Assembly: GCF_027943255.1 (NCBI RefSeq)
Contig: NC_072892.1
Span: forward strand, 118,375,792 to 118,439,791
Direction of reading: 5' to 3'
Source: Anastrepha obliqua
Lineage: Eukaryota > Arthropoda > Insecta > Diptera > Tephritidae
DNA length: 64,000 nt
This document shows positions 45,342-56,305 of the stretch, piece by piece. The stretch's first letter is position 1. Each line of letters starts with the position of its first letter. Under the pieces are notes generated by a model. The model was given only the letters and a program-made list of their open reading frames with translations, made no database searches and was not told the DNA's origin. A program made the position numbers and the translations under genes.

Positions 45342-45421
45342 GGCGGCCGCCGTAGCCGAGTGGGTTGGTGCATGACTACCAAGTGCCCATGTTCGAATCT
45401 CCGAGCATGAAACATCGAATT
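45342..45421 (+). mobile_element. SINE tRNA-like head only
   Basis: GGCGGCCGCCGTAGCCGAGT begins the head. A-box-like TAGCCGAGTGGG and B-box-like GTTCGAATCTC (45393-45403) are spaced as in a tRNA. After about 80 bp it stops matching the SINE body and runs into mariner ends. It has no acceptor-stem pairing, so it is not a tRNA gene. Confidence 0.72.
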
Positions 45422-45429
45422 ATATGTAG

Positions 45430-45803
45430 ATAAATAAATCCATTATTTTCTCGGTAGATGGCTGCAGTGATCGATATCTCGTAAAATATCGATCAAACAA
45501 TTTAAAGTTTACGCTCGTTATCAATGTGACATTTCACATTAAAAAAAAAATCGCTCAAATTGTGAATGACGTTTATGGGGCCAATACTCTAACACCCAAT
45601 TACGTGTAATTTTGGATTCGTCGATTCCGTTCAGGCATTCTTGATGTTGAAGCAAATGTCGATTAAATCACAGAAATAATCGAAGTTAACTGGCCTGCTA
45701 GCCTCTTCCAGGAGGTAAAGATCAAACAGATAAAACAGTTTTAAGCCTTCTGCGCAAAAATTTTACACAAAAATAATGGATTTTTTTACCCAACCTAATA
45801 CAG
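45430..45803 (+). mobile_element. Deleted DD34D mariner (family M1) beside Toll B
   Basis: Left end AATCCATTATTTTCTCGGTA; right end AAAATAATGGATTTTTTTAC. 5' leader GATATCTCGTAAAATATCGA as in the copy at 24.5-25.0 kb, then NDVYGANTLTPNYV and FWIRRFRSGILDVEANVD in frame on the plus strand. The catalytic region is missing. Confidence 0.62.
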
Positions 45804-45871
45804 CAATTGCAACAACAAAACCCACTAACTTCCCTTTTAATGAAATTCTCATAACTTGCGTTTTCGTTACG

Positions 45872-45877
45872 TTTATT
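45872..45877 (-). terminator. Toll B polyadenylation signal candidate
   Basis: AATAAA on the minus strand, about 135 nt after the stop. The same hexamer is kept at 61188-61193 downstream of Toll C. A second AATAAA overlaps the Toll B stop codon. Confidence 0.5.
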
Positions 45878-46012
45878 TTTTTAAATTCGAAAATTATATT
45901 TTACTTTTGATTTAAAGTATTTCGAATTTCTTAACAAACATTCAACTGCCATCAAAGTTAATTGCATTAGTCATACCAATTAATTTCATTTCGGAAGCCA
46001 GCATTTAATTTA

Positions 46013-49000
46013 TTAAACCATCATCTTCAATCCAGATTCCATTACATCCATACAAGGTTCTTCCGGTAAAGCGGCGCGTAGATAAGGCCAGAATAATGGA
46101 TTACCCCATTTGATATAGGTGCTCTTCGCAAGCCACCTCTGTACGTCTTTATCCAAGCTTTCGATGCTATCTATGTCATTCTGGATTATGACTATCAAAT
46201 GTTTGTGCATTGAGAATAATCCAGATATGTGCGCCTTGCGGACTTTTTTGTCTGACCACATTTTCAGAAAATTTTTCGAAAGCACCACCATTGTACGCCG
46301 CGACTCACCCACTGAACGCTTGACTTGCTTTGTGAAAGATTCTCCAACAATCCAATCACGTTTAGGTAGACACAACTTATATTTGATAGGGCCATGTTCA
46401 AGTTCTTCTACCAGCTGCTTAATGACGAAGGGTTCGTCAAGCTGTGTATAGAAGACAAATGTATCGTATTTTCTATTGGAAGAACGCTCAACGCGTCTTT
46501 TGTATTTCTCATAAAGTCGTGCACAAACTATGCTCACGATTTGTATTACTATCAGTATAACGATAAACTGGAGCAAACAATGGCTTTGAATTGGACATAT
46601 TTTGTTGTCGGATACATTCTTCATAAATCTGAAACTGATTTCCGATGAGTTTACAATGCAGCGCATGTGGCCCATATCTTGTTCAGCGAATTTCGGTCGT
46701 TCTGTTACATTTCTTGCAAACTCCACCAATGGCTTTGCCTCACAATCACAGATCCATGGGTTGTGTGCGAGGTAAACTGTCTGTAGCCTAGTGCTACTAT
46801 TGAGGAAATCCACAAGACTCGCATTGAGTCGCTGCAACTGGTTGTGTCGTACATCCAAGTACTGCAATTTGTTCGGTAAGTTCCCAACTTCGATGCTTTG
46901 CAATTGATTTCCGGGCGCTTGCAGTGCTAGGACATCAGCATATCCAGTTGTAGTGTTAAGCGGTAGCTCCGTAAGTCTGTTATGTGCCACATTTAGCACG
47001 ATGCCTTTGAGTTCAGGTAAGTGTGGCAATTGTGGCAGATGCGACATGTTGCTATGCGAGCAGTTCATGAAAAGTATCTTATCAAACGGACGCACCAAAC
47101 ACTCGCAGTTATTCGGACATAGTTTCACTTGCGTAAATTCTTCATCCAGCGGGCAAAATAGCTCCGTTAAGCTGAGATCCATTGCACCTTTCCCCTTCAG
47201 CGTTGACGGACCCACACACTTTAAATTATTTGCAATGATTTTAATTTGAGTCAACTTCTTAGAATCGCCGATCATAAATTGTAGAAAGCGGAATAGCACG
47301 CAATCGCAGTAGATTGGATTGTTATTCAGATCGATGAGAATTGCTTTAGCGTCATTGAATAAAATAAAGTTCTGGATGGTTTTGAAGTCGATTTGCTCTA
47401 TGAGATTATGCGTGAGATTAACTTCAATCCCATTTCTACTGATGAAACGCAGGTCGCGATCAGCGAAGGCATGAATTTTGTTATAGCTGAGATCGAGTTT
47501 ACGTAGCGCGAGCAGCCGTGTTCTCCAGTCCTTATGCAGATACTTTATACTGTTATTGCGTAGATTAAGTTCTTCGAGTTTAAATAAATATCGGAATGGC
47601 GAGTTGGTATTATCAATAAGGCCACTGGCGTTGGCGAGGTCGATTTGGTTATTTTCTAAGTGCAGAAATTTCAGGTTGGCTGTGCCACGGAAAGCGTTGA
47701 AGCTGATGTTAATCAAGTTATTGTTGTTCAAATGCAAATGCTCGAGATTGGCTAATGGGCGGAATAGTTCACTGGAAAAAATTAAAAAAAAAAAAAAGGT
47801 TTGAATTAATTCACAATCTAAATCTAGGGACAGTTGTAGTTTAGCAAAAACCTACCTTGATATTTCGACGAGTTGATTGTGTGATAACTTCAGCACGCGC
47901 AGATTTTTTGTGCTTTGGAAGAGTGTGTCTGGTAGTGATTGCAGTCGATTGTGTGACAGGTCAAGACTGAGGAGCTTCCGTTGATCATAGAGCAAGTTTC
48001 TCGGCACTTTTGTCAGCAGATTCTTGTTCATGTTAAGGCTAGTAATTTTAGTTGAGTTGATAAACAGATCCATGGGCAGTGTTTCCAAACCACAGCTGAT
48101 GTGCACCTCCTCCAAATTTGGCAAATTCGCGAATAATCCCGTTGGCAGACTTTTCAGTGGTACTTTGTTGTTTTTGAGCCTGAAAACTGTGAGATGCTCA
48201 TTTGCCGCAAATAGTCCCGCGGGCAATTCGTGAATTCGATTGCTATTTAGGTCTAAGCTCGTCATATTGCTGAGTAGCGAGAACACATCATGTTCCAAAC
48301 TCTCAATTTCATTAGACTTCAGATCTAATACAGTCAGAGCGTTGACGCCACGAAAAACTTCCTTATTAAGTTGACGAAAATTATTGTTTCGTAAATTGAG
48401 ATGCTCAAGTTTATGTTGATTTTTAAATACGCCATTTGGTAGGTGTTCCAAAAAGTTGTTGCCCAAATCCAGATATTCTAAATTTGGTAGTGGTTCTAAA
48501 AAGCTTTCGCTCAAAGTACGATTTTTAGCGCGCAGTTCCAACCAAATGAGATTACTTGGGTTACGAACTAAATAATCTGCCGAGTTTTTCAGTGGCTTCG
48601 AATTTAGCTTCAAATTTTGCAAATACCCCAGACCACTTAGATGATACTTCTTTATGTTGGCGCTATGCTCGTCAGTGTCGTACGTGAGGTAAACGACTTT
48701 TGGTATACCAAAGTGTGTAAGTAGCTCTACTATTGGTTTGCCTTCCGGTATGGGACAATGTTTAAAATGTACGATTCTACTATCACCAATTTTCATAGAT
48801 GGTAAACTTTCATATTCGTTCGCTTTAGTGTTGTTACATTCGATCCTTACATATTTTCCTGGTTTGATGTATATGTCGAACTTGCCACGGGATTCAGGTG
48901 CGGTGCACTCGAGAATAAAACGTTTTGATAGTCTTATGCATTGACAGAAAGAGTTGGTGTTTAGCGCTTTGCAATCCTTCGCCGTTAAGTTGCCCTTGAC

Positions 49001-49087
49001 GTATGAGACTTGTACGGCGAAGAATAAAACGAATAAGAAAACACACCTCGGTGGTTTAAAATGTACAAATCGCTCCAAATAATTCAT
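46013..49087 (-). CDS. Toll B: complete Toll-like receptor
   Basis: Exons 49087-47856 and 47771-46013 (84-bp intron, donor GTAGGT, acceptor TTTTCCAG) encode 996 residues. Signal peptide at about 1-31 (FLFVLFFAVQV core). The N-terminal Cys-rich segment has FCQC and FILEC, and CNN follows. LRRs from about 165 to 555 include [24 protein letters not shown]-cap 561-617, LRR N-cap 629-648 ([11 protein letters not shown]), three short LRRs, second C-cap 748-803 ([12 protein letters not shown]). Membrane helix at about 810-829. TIR at about 844-982 with box 1 YDTFVFY, box 2 LCLPKRDWIVGESF and box 3 FWPY. This double-capped layout is that of Toll-1/Toll-3/Toll-4-type receptors, which bind Spatzle-family cytokines and signal through MyD88 (family knowledge). 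Which Drosophila Toll is closest cannot be settled by eye. The frame is fully open. Confidence 0.92.
47772..47855 (-). other. Toll B intron
   Basis: 84 bp, GT-AG. By eye identical to the Toll C intron, including its poly-A tract. Confidence 0.9.
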
Positions 49088-49149
49088 GCTGGTGAGATGT
49101 CTCTGTATTTCTCGCTTTGCTTGTTGTGTTATCCTCGTAAAAAGATTTT

Positions 49150-49187
49150 AAACTAATTTCAGTAGCAGCTTCTACGTTGTATTTATA
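49150..49187 (-). promoter_or_regulatory. Toll B core promoter candidate
   Basis: TATAAATA at 49187-49180 on the minus strand. An initiator-like TTAGTTT has its A at about 49154, 33 nt downstream, giving a 5' UTR near 67 nt. The arrangement and the AGTTTAAAAT block are shared with Toll A. Confidence 0.62.
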
Positions 49188-49189
49188 CC

Positions 49190-49652
49190 CTGATTCGTAC
49201 ATACCGCAGTTATCTCAGTATGTATCTATGTGTGCACATATGTCGTTGCGTATAGAAAATTAAGGAAAACCCCACTATATGCTTGCAAATTTTCTAAGGC
49301 TCTTAGGCGGTTTTCCCAAATGTTTATTACCTTCTTTGAAACAAACTTTGGTTTCTGTGAAGCGAATAGTTAACATCTGTGAAATAATGGGGGTTTTCCA
49401 ACATATGGATTTATTTATAGCGGAATTTTCAATGTCTTTTGAAGGATAAATATTTGTCCTGGCCGTAATCAAAAGAAAAAATTGCAATACAAACGAAATT
49501 AGTTGTCAGTGGCTGGGAAATCTGTCGAAGGTGGTTGCAGTTTAGTTTTTGTTGGTTTGTGTGCTAATTGTCAAAATTTGCAAGTGAAACAATCGAACAA
49601 AACAACAACAAAGAAGCAGGTCAGTTCGGTAATCACAAAATTAACTGTTCTC
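49190..49652. other. 5' flank of Toll B
   Basis: No gene or repeat recognised. It may contain upstream regulatory sites. I found no convincing kappa-B-type cluster. Confidence 0.4.
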
Positions 49653-49666
49653 GTTCAACCACCTTG

Positions 49667-49997
49667 GCGGCCGCCGTAGCCGAATGGGTTAGTGCGTGAT
49701 TACCATTCGGAATTCACAGAGAGGTCGTTGTTTCGAATCTCGGTGAAAGCAAAATTAATTTAAAAAAAAAACATTTTTCTAATAGCGGTCGCCCCTCGGC
49801 AGGCAATGGCAAACCTCCGAGTGTATTTCTGCCATGAAAAAGCTCCTCATAAAAATATCTGCCGTTCGGAGTCGGCTTGAAACTGTAGGTCCCTCCATTT
49901 GTGGAACAACATCAATACGCACACCACAAATAGGAGGAGGAGCTCGGCCAAACACCTAACGGAAGTGTACGCGCCAATTATTTATTTTTATTTTTTA
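49667..49997 (+). mobile_element. Intact tRNA-derived SINE with 14-bp target duplication
   Basis: 331 bp flanked by a perfect direct repeat GTTCAACCACCTTG (49653-49666 and 49998-50011). The head GCGGCCGCCGTAGCCGAATG has an A-box-like TAGCCGAATGGG and a B-box-like GTTTCGAATCTC (49730-49741), i.e. an internal RNA polymerase III promoter. An A-rich linker follows, then a body shared by all copies (GGCAAACCTCCGAGTGTATT; GAAAAAGCTCCTCATAAAAA), a 3' region (GGAGGAGGAGCTCGGCCAAA) and a T/A-rich tail. Long target duplications and tRNA-like heads are diagnostic of SINEs moved by a LINE's reverse transcriptase. The partner LINE is unknown. Confidence 0.92.
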
Positions 49998-50030
49998 GTT
50001 CAACCACCTTGAATGAATTCGACTTTGGAA

Positions 50031-50052
50031 TAGGTTAGGTTAGGTTAGGTTA
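50031..50052. repeat. (TTAGG)4 tail of a LINE, not telomere
   Basis: Four TTAGG-type units form the 3' end (as CCTAA on the minus strand) of the LOA-like relic to the right. Confidence 0.75.
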
Positions 50053-53000
50053 TGGTGGTAGTCGGTCCGTACGACCAACTCACATATACCCCTGTGCGAC
50101 ACGGGAAATTTGTTTATTTATCTTCATGAAACCATTTTGTGGTTCTTATGAAGTGCAGGACTGGGCCCATCCCCACGCCGGACAGTTCTGTAAGATAAGT
50201 GTTTACCTAGACAACTTGCGCTGTCTTAGTTAAGGCTGGACCACTGCAAATGAAGTGCTCTACTGTTTCTTCCTCTTCCTCATCTCTACAACTTCTACAA
50301 TATTTAAAGGAGAAAACTCCTAGTCTCAGGAAATGCCTGCCGAATAGCCAATGACCGGTTATACAAGCCACGACCTGCGAGATAGCCTCTCTTGAGAGGC
50401 TAACCAGTTCCTTTGTCTTTTTCTTGTTTATTTGCGGCCATAATAACCTAGCTGTCACGAACGTGTCTTCATCCATCCATGCTCTATTGGCGTCTTGGAT
50501 AATGTTATTCTTTATTATTAAATTGCTCGTCGCCATAGGTAACCCAATGGTAGTTCTGTTATTGGGTAGTTGAAGAGCAGTACCTTTCCTGGCCAGCTCT
50601 TCGGCTTTACAATTTCCTTCAATATCTCTGTGCCCCGGAACCCAAATAAGGCTGACCTTGAATACGGCACTAATACCATTTAGGGCTGCTCGGCATTCAT
50701 GTGCAACCTTTGATCTTATGGCCATTTATTGATTTAATGACCGCCTGGCTATCCGAGAATATTTTTATAGCAGTTTGTGTTACGGCTTGCGTATTTATCT
50801 ATGTAGCCACTTCTTTTATAGCTAGAACTTCTGCCTGATAGACGCTGAAATAATCTGACAGTCGAACAGCCATTCCCAGTCCTTCTACGTGGTCTTTCTG
50901 CTACCCTCTTCTAAACGGTATGCTCGTCTTGAAGTGTCTATTTTTTGTTTCCGATTATTCAGAGTGTGCAAAATAGAAGGGTGACCAAACCACCGGTCTT
51001 TCAATAGCGCCATAGCTTTGAGTGTAAGCGCCGAGGCGGCAGCCAGGTGTTTCCCTATGAGATTTAGTGCAGGCAAATTGATTAGGACTTCCAGCGCTTT
51101 GTTTGGGGTAGTCCCTCATGCACTAGAGATGCATAAAAAAGTTGGTATTTGGACCTTACTTATGATTTTAGCGTAACTTGCCTTTTGAGCAGATGGCCAC
51201 CATACAAGTATTCCATATATTAAGATTGACCTAATTGCAGGAGTATGGATCCAGAAGTAAGGGCCGGGGTTAACACCTCCCATTTAAAACCGGCCGAGTT
51301 TTTGCAAGTATATAATGAAACGTTGGGCTTTTTTACTTTTTTCTTAATATTAGGTTTCCACGTGATTTTCCTATCTAATATGAGTCCTAAGTACTTGACA
51401 TTCCATCTCAAAGGAATCTCCACGATCTTAAAAAGCAGCGGGGAGATTGTCGGAAACCTATATGTAGCCGTTACCTTTCTTCAGACGAGTATCGCTTTTA
51501 TCAGGGCAAGAACAATTAATGGGTCTGAAGTGTTTGGAGTTAGTGCGTAAGGATCTTTTGTGTGTGAAGGAGTTGTTTGTCTCTCTCCAGACTAGCGGAA
51601 TGTGGCCTATCTTAAGACAACTTCTGATGATAATTTTCATAAACGATAAGACAATTTCCCGTGATTGCTGCAATTCAGCAGGATAGATGCTGTCTAGTTC
51701 TGCGGATATATAAGCATCAAGAGTGTTGATAGCGTATTCAATCTTTGCGTTTGTAACCAATAGACCTTTTCTCACCTTTTCGTGGCCTTGGTGAGGTTAA
51801 ATAGCGTTCTGTGGAATTCCCGTAGTGAGGTTATTTGCTTGGTCCCCCAAAGTGGTTTAGACTTCCCTCTGAGTCGAACAACCGGACAACTAGCTGTGGA
51901 GGAGCTATTCATTCCTTTAGTTACCTGATTAACCAATTTATCCAGATGCTCACATGTAGCGGGGTCATTGGGGGCTATCTTTGAAACTCGCCATCTCTTA
52001 ACGTGGTTATAAAATATGTCAGAAGCCAGGCTGATATCCAAAACTTCGGCTCTGAGCCTAAATTCGAAATACTAATTTTGTTTTCTAGAATAAAGTCAAG
52101 TAATGACTCTCTTCTAGTGTCAGTGTCGCTACTCTTCCACAGGGTGCTCTGTGCATTTGTGTCGCAGGATACAGCCAGATGTTTCTTCTTCAGATCTGCC
52201 TCTTTCGCGAGGGCGCGAACCTCAAGCTCAATGTTTGCCGCCACCAAGTCGCCGCTACTAAGCTGTGGAAGCAAGGAAATGTTGATATGATTTCTTGCTA
52301 GGATGCAGCTACGAATCTTACCTTACCTTTACTTCGTGTCCGCAGATTATGTTGTCCACAGCTCTTGAATAAGGGCTACGTCAGGGCCACCGGCAGCCAA
52401 GTGGACAGAAAGGAACGCAGACGTTTAGAGTGGTAGAGATTAATTTGGATCAGCTTCTTGTGAATCTGTCCATTTCATCCCCACCATCGTGACATCGACG
52501 TCCCCCTCCGAGATCTCCCCACACAGAGTGTCAGCGAGGAGATCCTCTTCGTTGAAGAGCGGCCCGCATCGGTTAGGCTCTCACAGTCTCTTAGCCAATG
52601 ACCAACCCTTCGGTATCGCCATGCAAGCCAGGTTTATGACTCTCCTCATCCGAGTCCAAAGCTCGTTCGTCGCTGCGTAGATCTAAATGGTTGCGTCAAC
52701 AAACCCGAAACTCGGAACATTGTTCCCTTGCGCCTGCGGAGCTAGCGATTCTCCATTCAGGATGAGCATCATCTGTCCTCTATCTTCTACTGGCTCTTCT
52801 ACTCTTCCTACCTTCCAGTCATGGGTTGGTAGGTCGGTGTTACAGGACTTAAAGATCTGCTCAATTTTGTTGTGCTCGAGCTTGGGGTCTGTTTGGAATT
52901 TCTTTGTTACTAAGCGCTTCGAGTTTAGCTCCCGGCCAAACCTCTACTACCTTGCCTACGGCCTACCTGTAGATCGGGGATGACCTGTTATCTTCGCAGA

Positions 53001-53985
53001 CGATGAACTTTGTTCTACCCTGATACCAACTTGCGTCAAAGGGGAGGAAGTGCAAGGTTTTCCTCTAGAACCTGGAGGTAAGCTTCGGTGATAGTCTCTT
53101 CAATCCAACTCCATATTTCCTTTTTCCCTTGTCAATGACGGCCAATGTCTCACCACCGCCTTTGACAACCTCACTGAATGCTGGGTATTTATGGCCACCT
53201 ACTTTTTGTTTTTTTGGCGACCTTTTCTTCCGCTTGTTCTGCGGATCTTTGTGGTTTAGTCTGTTCTTCTGTTAGCTGATCTGCTGCTACCTCTCCAACT
53301 CTAAATAAGACCCTATTGGCCGCCTTTTTGTCGTAGTAGCTTTGTTTTAAGGTACAGACATGTTAAGCCAGTCCCCCTGCTCTACAGTTGTAATCCGCTT
53401 AGAGATATTAGGCCCTACCATGGCAGCCTGCCGGTTAAACTTGGAAGCAGGTGCCTACCCTGCTGCAGCGGTTGAGGTGAAATGGGGATTGTTCGCCCTA
53501 AGCGAAGTTGACCCCGAAACTCCTGCTATTGGTTGATTGGCAGTACTCGTGTTGGGACCAGCCCTATCGCTCAAGCCCTCTCTATTTCCTATTGAGGGCG
53601 GTCTGACTACTACCTTGCTCGCACCTAGAGTAGTAGTCAGAGTTGCGCCTTCGTCGGGTTTTTGGGAGGACCGATCTCCTTATTAGGAGTATTTTACTTA
53701 AACTTCAAATCCATTTTGGTACTATGAGTGTCGGACAAGAGAATTCCGCCTGCACAGAGATTTGTGCCCACAGGTAAGGCCGGGTAGAACCGGAGGTCGC
53801 CAGGTAGTCGAAGCACCCCGTTCCCGACTGGGCTAATTTTAATATGGGTTCCCAGCCGAGCCGAACTTCGTTAGACCTTGTTCCACCGCAGAGCAAAACT
53901 TGATCATCGTTCAAAACACAACCCTAAGCATAGGAACTCGTTCAGTACTGCAATGTAATTAAACGACCACACTTGGGATTAATAC
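50031..53985 (-). pseudogene. Second LOA-like retrotransposon, degenerate and deleted
   Basis: Minus strand. Upstream leader to about 53985 (5' limit uncertain). ORF1 relic at 53100-52700: WYQGRTKFIVCEDNRSS, VVEVWPGAKLEALSNKEIPN and LPTHDWKVGRVEEP, parallel to ORF1 of the 3.9-9.5 kb element. Endonuclease (52274-51975): VSCDTNAQSTLWKSSDTDTR and LLDFILENKISISNLGSEP. RT start (51775-51500): YPAELQQSREIVLSFMKIII and HFRPIN. A deletion near 51460 removes the catalytic YADD region and joins to VKYLGLILDRKITWKPNIK. RNase H and knuckle (50725-50207): SLIWVPGHRDIEGNCKAEEL and YCRSCRDEEEEETVEHFIC. Dead copy of an element related to, but distinct from, the first. Confidence 0.8.
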
Positions 53986-54293
53986 AGTTGTGTGGGATTA
54001 CAGTTGTATTCGAGGGTTTGGTAGTAATAATCGTATCCTCTGGGATTTTCCTAAATAGGGTCTGGGTAAAGTATTGTTTTGTACAATACGAAGAAGCGAG
54101 TGGATTTTTGTTTTTTCTTTTGGTTTAAGATTTTAGATTGCGGATTGCCAGAACTGAGATCTTAGTATCAGGTTAGAAACTGATAATGAGCTCTCTTAAA
54201 TTAAAACCGAAAAAATAGCGAAACTGGAAAGAATGTAAATTATTACATGTTTTATTTTAAAACAACATCTATGCGTGTTTTTTGAAAGACCCT
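53986..54293. other. No supported gene
   Basis: AT-rich, nothing recognised. Confidence 0.4.
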
Positions 54294-54540
54294 TTGTATA
54301 TGATTGGCGCTTAACCATTTTGGCCTTTTGGCTGAGCTGCTCCTCCTATTTGTGTGGAGTTTTAAGCCGAATCCGAACGGCATATGGTTTTTATGAGAAG
54401 GTTTTTCATGACAAAAAAGTCTGTCAATGAACGGTCGCTATTAGAAAAAATTTTTTCTATCAATTGGTGTTTCGTGCCCGGGGTTTCAGACCTGTGCACT
54501 TTCGAATGGTAGTCACGAGTCAAGCCATACAGCTTCTAAT
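54294..54540 (-). mobile_element. SINE copy, minus strand, with diverged head
   Basis: Plus-strand view: TATGATTGGCGCTTAACCAT (3' end), TGAGCTGCTCCTCCTATTTG, CCGAACGGCATATGGTTTTT, then near 54495 TGCACTTTCGAATGGTAGTC and ACGAGTCAAGCCATAC, which correspond to the tRNA-like head. Confidence 0.72.
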
Positions 54541-54799
54541 GCATACAAAATGCATGCATAATTTGCAGGCACAGATTTGCTAAAAGAAGCAAACGTCATA
54601 GGCTTTATTCCCGTGCACAATTGTTTGCATATGTTTAAATGTTTCACCGGAAAAGGAGAAAAATGCCAAATCGAGATAAAAGGTAAAGGACAATTCCAAA
54701 TAAAAAACGGGTTTCGGTTTTCCATTTTCTACAACTTTGGGGAGAGTAGTGAGAGAGTTCCAAAACGGCGTTTCGTTTTCTATAACTCGAGCTGCAATC

Positions 54800-56130
54800 A
54801 GTGGTTCCAGAGCCATAACGTCATAGCTGTAACCATAACCATAGCCACAATATTACAGCATTTGTATATGTCGATTAGTCATGGCATAGCCATAAATAGC
54901 TGATATTGAAGAAGAATTAATGACAACAGAAATAACAAAGGAGGTATAAGCAATCAAAGAAAATTCACAGTGATTTAGAAATTAATTTAATGTTTTGAAG
55001 CATAATTTCAGTATACGAAAAAAAAAAAAAAATTTAACAGAAAAGGAGGTGGCGAGTGCATCCCATTAACGTGACTTTTCCGGCAGTCTTAATAAAAAAA
55101 AGAATTCTCTACTTGCTAATTTAAAAAATATACATACATATATTTACTTTGGTGTTTAGATAAAAAAAGTTGTTTTCGGTCTTCCACCGTAGCATTACGT
55201 TTAGTTCATCCCACAGGTAGATTTCCTGTAAGTTTTAATTTTTTCACATTTGTTTCATTGAGCGCAGTATTGGGCTCATTGATGTTGTTGATAGCACTGC
55301 AGATGCTGATGGTCACGCGAATGTTGATGGTCACGCTGATGTTGACAACCTTACAGATGTTGATGCTGTTGGTGGCTCATTACATTAGGTGCACTCTCAT
55401 GGGATGGCAGGAGTCACTTCCGTGTGTCACTTGAAAATCACGTGAATCAGAATCCATTGACTGTTCTGTCGTATTCTGTAGAAAATTGATACTTTTTGAT
55501 TGTCCTAAATAGGCGTAAATGCAATAATAAAGCATTTAACTTACGGACGTTTTTTTATATCAGACATTAGAAACTGCAGTCGCTTGAACAGCACCATTGT
55601 CTACCAGTCGTAGCACCACTTCCAGATACATTCTGCCCATTTCGCATTTCTTTAGCAAAACGCTCCCAAAAGTTTCCCCATCGCTTTACAGCAAGATTTT
55701 CTACATACATCAAAAATAATCAAACAGTGACAATGACACAATAACATTGTACTCCCTTATGATTTACCTTCAAGGCCTAAATTACTCGTAGTTTTTATCT
55801 TCTGGGTTTTTGAAATCTGTATCTATTTTCTCATAAAAACACAGATAATTTTTTACTAAGTCAATTCGGTTCTTATCGTTCATTTCTAATACTCAAATCT
55901 TTATCGCAAATATCGAAACAAATGTTCAGTGTTTTACAGCTGCTTACGGTTACGGGGAAAAACTAAAATTCAATAGACACATTCCGCTACGGTCATGGTT
56001 ACGACGCTATGGTGCGGTACCTAGAAACGTTTACGGTGACGCCCATATGTCTAAATTGGCTTAACAATTTAAAACAGGTTGCCCGCTTGAATGCATTGTA
56101 TTTGATCTGTTTTGACATGACCGAAAGACG
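54800..56130 (-). repeat. Repeated segment copy 2 (MADF-like relic)
   Basis: The right 850 bp (55290-56130) closely match 40590-41460, including the splice donor, the coding of the SDSRDFQV region and the right end GGTCATGGTTACGACGCTAT. The left end near 54810 (CATAACGTCATAGCTGTAAC, then CATAACCATAGCC) is roughly complementary to that right end, which suggests a DNA transposon with inverted ends and a size near 1.3 kb. The coding frame has more changes than in copy 1. PIF/Harbinger membership is a guess. Confidence 0.5.
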
Positions 56131-56305
56131 TGTAAGGACAGGTAAAGAAAAGTTTTAGAAGACAATTATTCTTGTGGGTTGTGAGAGTGAGAAAATGTAA
56201 GATTTGTCGACATTTTGAGTATGTTATATTATTTTGACAATTAATATTGAGTAGTAGTAGTAGTAGTATTTTAGTTATTTTATAATATTTATAATGCAGT
56301 GGATA

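Noticed and set aside
45342..45421. tRNA gene
   Set aside because: Box-like motifs are present, but there is no acceptor-stem pairing or proper anticodon arm, and the same head begins the SINE at 49667.
50031..50052. Interstitial telomere (TTAGG)n
   Set aside because: Only four units, located precisely at the 3' end of a LOA-like element; Diptera lack TTAGG telomeres.
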